Part shown: in pieces, positions 60,815-64,000 of the stretch | How positions within the stretch are numbered: the first letter of the stretch is position 1 | Layout of the letters: every line of letters starts with the position of its first letter | Assembly: GCA_028280445.1 (NCBI GenBank) | Contig: JANQLU010000075.1 | Location: 43,917 to 107,916 of the forward strand | Direction of reading: 5' to 3' | Length of the DNA stretch: 64,000 nt | Origin: Pirellulaceae bacterium | Lineage (GTDB): Bacteria > Planctomycetota > Planctomycetia > Pirellulales > Pirellulaceae | Position numbers and translations under genes: made by a program | Notes under the pieces: model-generated | Databases searched by the model: none | What the model was told of the DNA's origin: nothing | What the model saw: only the letters and a program-made list of their open reading frames with translations

Positions 60815-61429
60815 CTAACGTCGTCGACGTCTTACCACCAAACCAACTGCGGCCAAACCAATCACCGCGATGCTGGACGATGGTTCTGGAACTGCAACTT
60901 GGCGAATGTTGACAATCGTATTGTTACCGTCAAGGCCCCACGTTGTCGAGCTGTAATAGTAGTTCATTTGAAAAGTTCCCTCCTCAAACGCCGTGATATC
61001 AAGATTAATTGAACCGGTACCTGTCCAGGTGACAGACTCACCAACACCGTAGTTAATTTGATTGGCTACTCGAACACCGAGGTCGTCCCCGGTACCCGTT
61101 CCATCATCGTCAAGAAAAATTCCGGTGATGTTTTCAGTAACTGTTCCAACGGTCAACAAAGCCGATCCCGTCAAAACAAAAATCTGATCCTGAATTGTAA
61201 TGTCTGCGATACCATTACCAGTACCAAACTGAGCGGTATCGCCCCAGCTCCAAGTGTCAGCAGCGTTTGTTTGAACTGCATTGGTACCGACAGTTGTTCC
61301 AGCAACCCCGGTTACGAATTCAAAGTTTGTCACTCCAGCCCCGGCAACCCCAGAAATATTCAAAATCAAATCTGCATTTGCCGTCGAAGCCGTAGCCAAG
61401 ACTGCAATTGCCGCCAGCAAAATCCTCAC
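60815..61429 (-). CDS. PEP-CTERM protein, tandem copy B
   Basis: A 204-residue paralogue of the gene at 59807 with the same GTG start and GAGGG site, signal peptide (RILLAAIAVLATASTANA) and tail (AVPEPSSSIAVIGLAAVGLV, RRRRR). The mature domains differ mostly near residues 50, 110 and 160, where copy B has NAVQTNAADTW, a shorter DDDGTG loop and FQMNYYYSSTTW. Roughly 85 percent identical by eye. Its duplicated upstream flank ends at the edge of the IS4 fragment. Confidence 0.88.
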   Translation of the reverse strand: MRILLAAIAVLATASTANADLILNISGVAGAGVTNFEFVTGVAGTTVGTNAVQTNAADTWSWGDTAQFGTGNGIADITIQDQIFVLTGSALLTVGTVTENITGIFLDDDGTGTGDDLGVRVANQINYGVGESVTWTGTGSINLDITAFEEGTFQMNYYYSSTTWGLDGNNTIVNIRQVAVPEPSSSIAVIGLAAVGLVVRRRRR

Positions 61430-61575
61430 GGTATTCCCTCTCTCATGGTGTAAGCGAATGTGAAATCAAAGAGACAAAACTAAGTTTGCGATTGGGCTCG
61501 AATCGGTGTGCCCTCACAACTAGTTTTTAGGCCCCCACGGAAACGGCCGCGCGGACAAGGAATCCAGATTTTTGG
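60815..61575 (-). repeat. Tandem duplication unit (partner 59807-60567)
   Basis: The gene and its upstream block (through CCTCTCTCATGGTGTAA, AACTAGTTTTTAGGCCCCCA and GGCCGCGCGGACAAGGA) occur twice in direct order, offset by about 1005 bases. Beyond CCGCGCGGACAAGGA-TCCA the copies diverge. Confidence 0.85.
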
Positions 61576-62190
61576 CGAAAGGCAGATTTTTCAGGGCGTT
61601 TATCGACAATACGCCCCGTTGTTTGAGCGTGGCCATTTCGCGCCAAGAGCACATCAGTCGATCTCCAAGGAGAACATCTCCCGGCGAGAACAGCCCCCAC
61701 ATTTGACGAAGCAAATTCAACTCACCGTGATCTTTTCCAGAATAACTGCGAAATCCAACATCGAGGATGGCACCACACGAAAGCGAAATGATCGTTCCCA
61801 GACGAGCAATTGGAAACCCAAGCCCCGGCTTTTGGTTGGGCGTTTTTGTATAGGATTTCAAGTTCGCTGCTGTGTCCGGCATCCGAACGACGGTTCCGTC
61901 AAACATATAGATTCGGCGTCCGTTCCAAAGCCATTTTGGATCAACCTTGTCATCCATGGCGCGTCCGACCATGGAGCTCACAGTCGAGAAAAACTTCTCG
62001 GGCAATCGTTTTCTTGCCTGGCAGTATGCCCCCGTTTCCGGCGAACAGGGGCGAAGGCCATTTGACAGCCGATGTGCAATCAATCGAGCAACTGCGGCAC
62101 GGCAAGAATGATCGGCACTGAGAACTTGGCTCTGGAAAACCCAAAGCGTTACCAGAGGAGTGTAAATCCGATCGTTCCAAACAACACCAA
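61520..62190 (-). pseudogene. IS4-family transposase fragment
   Basis: The translation matches the central part of IS4-type transposases: YTPLVTLWVFQSQVLSADHS, CRAAVARLIAHRLSNGL, PCSPETGAYCQARKRLPEKF, the first catalytic Asp region MFDGTVVRMPDTAANLKSYT, FPIARLGTIISLSCGAILDV and the second Asp region LFSPGDVLLGDRLMCSWREM. The N-terminus is missing near 62190 and the frame diverges after TLKQRGV near 61600, before the third catalytic residue. It is a dead fragment lying between the tandem PEP-CTERM unit and a perfect hairpin. Confidence 0.85.
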
Positions 62191-62192
62191 CT

Positions 62193-62231
62193 GGTCTCCC
62201 GTAAGGCGACATTGTCGCCTTACGGGAGACC
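62193..62231. repeat. Perfect 18-bp hairpin
   Basis: GGTCTCCCGTAAGGCGAC, a 3-base loop ATT and the exact complement GTCGCCTTACGGGAGACC. It lies exactly at the broken 5' end of the IS4 fragment. There is no T run, so it is more like a small REP or MITE element than a terminator. Confidence 0.85.
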
Positions 62232-62382
62232 ACTTTTCAACTTTCAACAATTAATGGGACACTTCCTGAAATCAATCCTAATACAATTCTCAACACCATC
62301 ATTAAAAATGGAAAAAATTGGCAAGGCTTTGCAAAGGCAGTCGCGGTCCTTTACGCAACTTTAAAAGACCGTCGTTGTCCTT

Positions 62383-63054
62383 TTAGCGATTAGCATTTGA
62401 CAGTATTTGACTCAAATACTCTACCAGTGCATCTGCAACCGAGTCGTCAACATGCTCTCCAAGACGTTCCAAAGATCGATCGCCGATTATTAATGCGGGA
62501 GTCCAACGCGACCTAGCACGATTGAGCAGCCCAAAGTAAACATAGTTGAGAGTAAACAACCCAACTGGCATAAATTGTCTGGTAACTTGTACCGACATAG
62601 ATAGAGGCAGAGATGTTTTTTTTGAATAAAGTACGTTTCTCGCAACAATCAAAATTCTATCCTTTTCTAATAGAATCGTTTGTGAGCGGGTTTTTCCTAC
62701 AAGCGAAACTAAAGACACGAATAAGAACCAAAGGGCAATGATGATAAAGACAGTTAGTTCAGGAAAACCAATAACTCCAAAACACAAAAAAATTGGAACC
62801 AAAATAAACACAAATGCAACACTGTAGGCATCGACTCTATTTACACGCCTTGCTTTCAATTCGATCAATATATTGCCGTCCGAACCAGCTGTGTGCGAAA
62901 AGCTACTTGGATCGTAATGAACAGATTCACTTGGTATCGTGACACGCAATTGAGAACATTGAAACTTCCGATTGCAACCTCGACATCGGACAACTAATGC
63001 TCCTTTTCGCAGTTCGTCAATCAGAGAGTCGCAATTTGGACAACTCAAATGCAT
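62383..63054 (-). CDS. Membrane protein with N-terminal zinc ribbon, next to RHS gene
   Basis: A 223-residue protein. Residues 4-27 form a zinc ribbon (CPNCDSLIDELRKGALVVRC then RGCNRKFQC). Two membrane helices follow near 77-118 (VAFVFILVPIFLCFGVIGF, TVFIIIALWFLFVSLVSLV). The C-terminal 100 residues look like a small cytoplasmic domain with strands (QTILLEKDRILIVARNVLY) similar to PH-like membrane-associated domains. It starts 9 bases after the RHS gene stop, so it is co-transcribed and may serve as an immunity or accessory protein for the RHS C-terminus. This role is inferred from position only. Confidence 0.72.
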   Translation of the reverse strand: MHLSCPNCDSLIDELRKGALVVRCRGCNRKFQCSQLRVTIPSESVHYDPSSFSHTAGSDGNILIELKARRVNRVDAYSVAFVFILVPIFLCFGVIGFPELTVFIIIALWFLFVSLVSLVGKTRSQTILLEKDRILIVARNVLYSKKTSLPLSMSVQVTRQFMPVGLFTLNYVYFGLLNRARSRWTPALIIGDRSLERLGEHVDDSVADALVEYLSQILSNANR

Positions 63055-63063
63055 TGCAGTTTC

Positions 63064-64000
63064 CTATTCAACAGCATGTTCAGGCCTTTCTAGCGGTTTC
63101 CCTCGCAAATGGGCTGGGCAAGGGGTCGTTACTGGTTTTGGAATTCCCAACCAAGCATTTTTCAAGTCTATCATTAGCGGTTTATAGCAAAATAAAAGCT
63201 TGTACCATTGTCCTTGAATTGATACGGTACCGCCATTCAGTTTTCCACCAAGGCCAATTGATATTCCAACATCCAGGGCTGAAGGATCTTCTTTGCCAAA
63301 GCCTCCTACAGGAATCAATGGAGGACTAGTTTTTGGAGTACCATCACCTCGATATGGCGAGGTCCCAAGGCTTGATCCTCCAGTATTAACCCCAATTCCA
63401 GCCCCCGCATATACATCCGCATTCGCACCAACGTTTACAAAAGCGCCTTCATAGTCACTGGGTCTGTAAACCCCCCATCCATGATATATTAATCCGACGT
63501 TGATTGACACATTTCCGCCAACACCAATTCCGGCACCTCCTCCTAAACCCCCGAATCCATAGAAGCAAACTTTTTGGGCATCACATAACCCAAGTGCCTG
63601 AATGCCTGCCTGTGCAGTTACTGCCGAAACATCTTGACCAGTAGCACTTACCGACGCGGTGTATCCTTTAAAATGTCCTTTGCCCTTTTTGCAAACGAGC
63701 AGCCATGCTTCCAATAGTTTCAAGTGTGGCATCAACGCGGACATCAAGATTTCAGTTAATGAATCTGATTCCATACCTGAAGGATCCACGAACCTTGTTG
63801 GTCGATTATTTACATATGAGTACATATTGGGTCCGTCAACGAATTCTAACGGATCACTAGAAAGCCATCTACCAGACGTTGGATTGTACGTTCTGGCTCT
63901 AACATACAAATCACTGGTTTCAGAATTGGTGTAGTAACCAACTGCACCGTTGTAACCAAAAGGATTGGTCGTCGTTCCTGTTTCGGCAACGGTCTCACCA
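63064..64000 (-). CDS. RHS-repeat protein, C-terminal part (runs off right edge)
   Basis: The open frame reaches base 64000, so most of the gene is outside. Its visible start is ETVAETGTTTNPFGYNG, then the RHS core signature DLYVRARTYNPTSGRWLSSD, PLEFVDGPNMYSYVNNRP, TRFVDPSGM. After that a variable C-terminal domain of about 230 residues begins, rich in Gly and small hydrophobic residues (VCFYGFGGLGGGAGIGVGG, NVSINVGLIYHGWGVYR, VYAGAGIGVNTGGSSLG) and ending VTTPCPAHLRGKPLE. RHS core shells enclose toxic tips that are cleaved off. This tip looks like a membrane-active or barrel-like domain and I cannot assign a toxin family. Confidence 0.87.
   Translation of the reverse strand, partial: GETVAETGTTTNPFGYNGAVGYYTNSETSDLYVRARTYNPTSGRWLSSDPLEFVDGPNMYSYVNNRPTRFVDPSGMESDSLTEILMSALMPHLKLLEAWLLVCKKGKGHFKGYTASVSATGQDVSAVTAQAGIQALGLCDAQKVCFYGFGGLGGGAGIGVGGNVSINVGLIYHGWGVYRPSDYEGAFVNVGANADVYAGAGIGVNTGGSSLGTSPYRGDGTPKTSPPLIPVGGFGKEDPSALDVGISIGLGGKLNGGTVSIQGQWYKLLFCYKPLMIDLKNAWLGIPKPVTTPCPAHLRGKPLERPEHAVE

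Noticed and set aside
62193..62231. Rho-independent terminator
   Set aside because: Perfect stem but no T run on either strand.
61520..62233. Functional insertion sequence
   Set aside because: Both transposase ends are missing, the third catalytic residue is absent and no terminal inverted repeats were found.

Overview
The window reads as chromosomal DNA of a planctomycete, most likely a Pirellulales or Rhodopirellula-type marine relative. The evidence is a high density of secreted proteins with C-terminal PEP-CTERM signals (ten apparently complete, two broken), a DUF1559 prepilin-like protein, two pairs of sigma factor plus giant Ser/Thr kinase, TPR and WD40-like membrane proteins, GTG/TTG starts and long palindromic intergenic repeats. 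No species can be named from the sequence alone.

Layout. 1-6 kb: end of a beta-propeller-like gene, a PEP-CTERM gene and a truncated copy of it, fused IS256/DnaB relics, an EAL-HDOD protein and an MFS transporter. 6-12 kb: another PEP-CTERM gene, a papain-like candidate, and a run of minus-strand orphan genes with one clear attC-like site. 12-14.6 kb: isonitrile-hydratase-like protein and GlxA-type regulator. 15-20.7 kb: PEP-CTERM genes broken and shuffled by four families of dispersed repeats, an OmpL-like barrel, a Gly-rich repeat protein and DUF2200.

21.3-26.5 kb: six genes in tight, mostly overlapping order: COG0523 GTPase, FAD oxidoreductase, small membrane protein, two paralogous unknown proteins, second COG0523 GTPase. 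This looks like a dedicated metal (probably zinc) homeostasis operon and is the best candidate for an undescribed system. 26.8-31 kb: an NTF2-like protein, a beta-carbonic-anhydrase-like protein lacking a metal ligand, and a minus-strand operon headed by a cobalamin riboswitch (DUF1559, DUF4465 PEP-CTERM, metal-ABC permease truncated at a recombination scar).

31-35 kb: an integron remnant, with minus-strand orphan cassettes separated by attC-like sites and, divergent from them, the N-terminal stub of an integron-type tyrosine recombinase. 35-54.5 kb: TPR lipoprotein, WD40-like protein, two ECF sigma/kinase pairs (both joined by the same ATGAGTGA overlap) and PEP-CTERM proteins, one a 703-residue repeat protein. 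54.5-64 kb: small lipoprotein, ankyrin protein, DUF429-like protein, an ssrA-3'-like scar, a frameshifted PEP-CTERM gene, a tandem PEP-CTERM duplication, an IS4 fragment with a perfect hairpin, a zinc-ribbon membrane protein and the end of an RHS gene.

All functional calls come from reading the translations and motifs. No database search was run. Weak calls are marked by low confidence.
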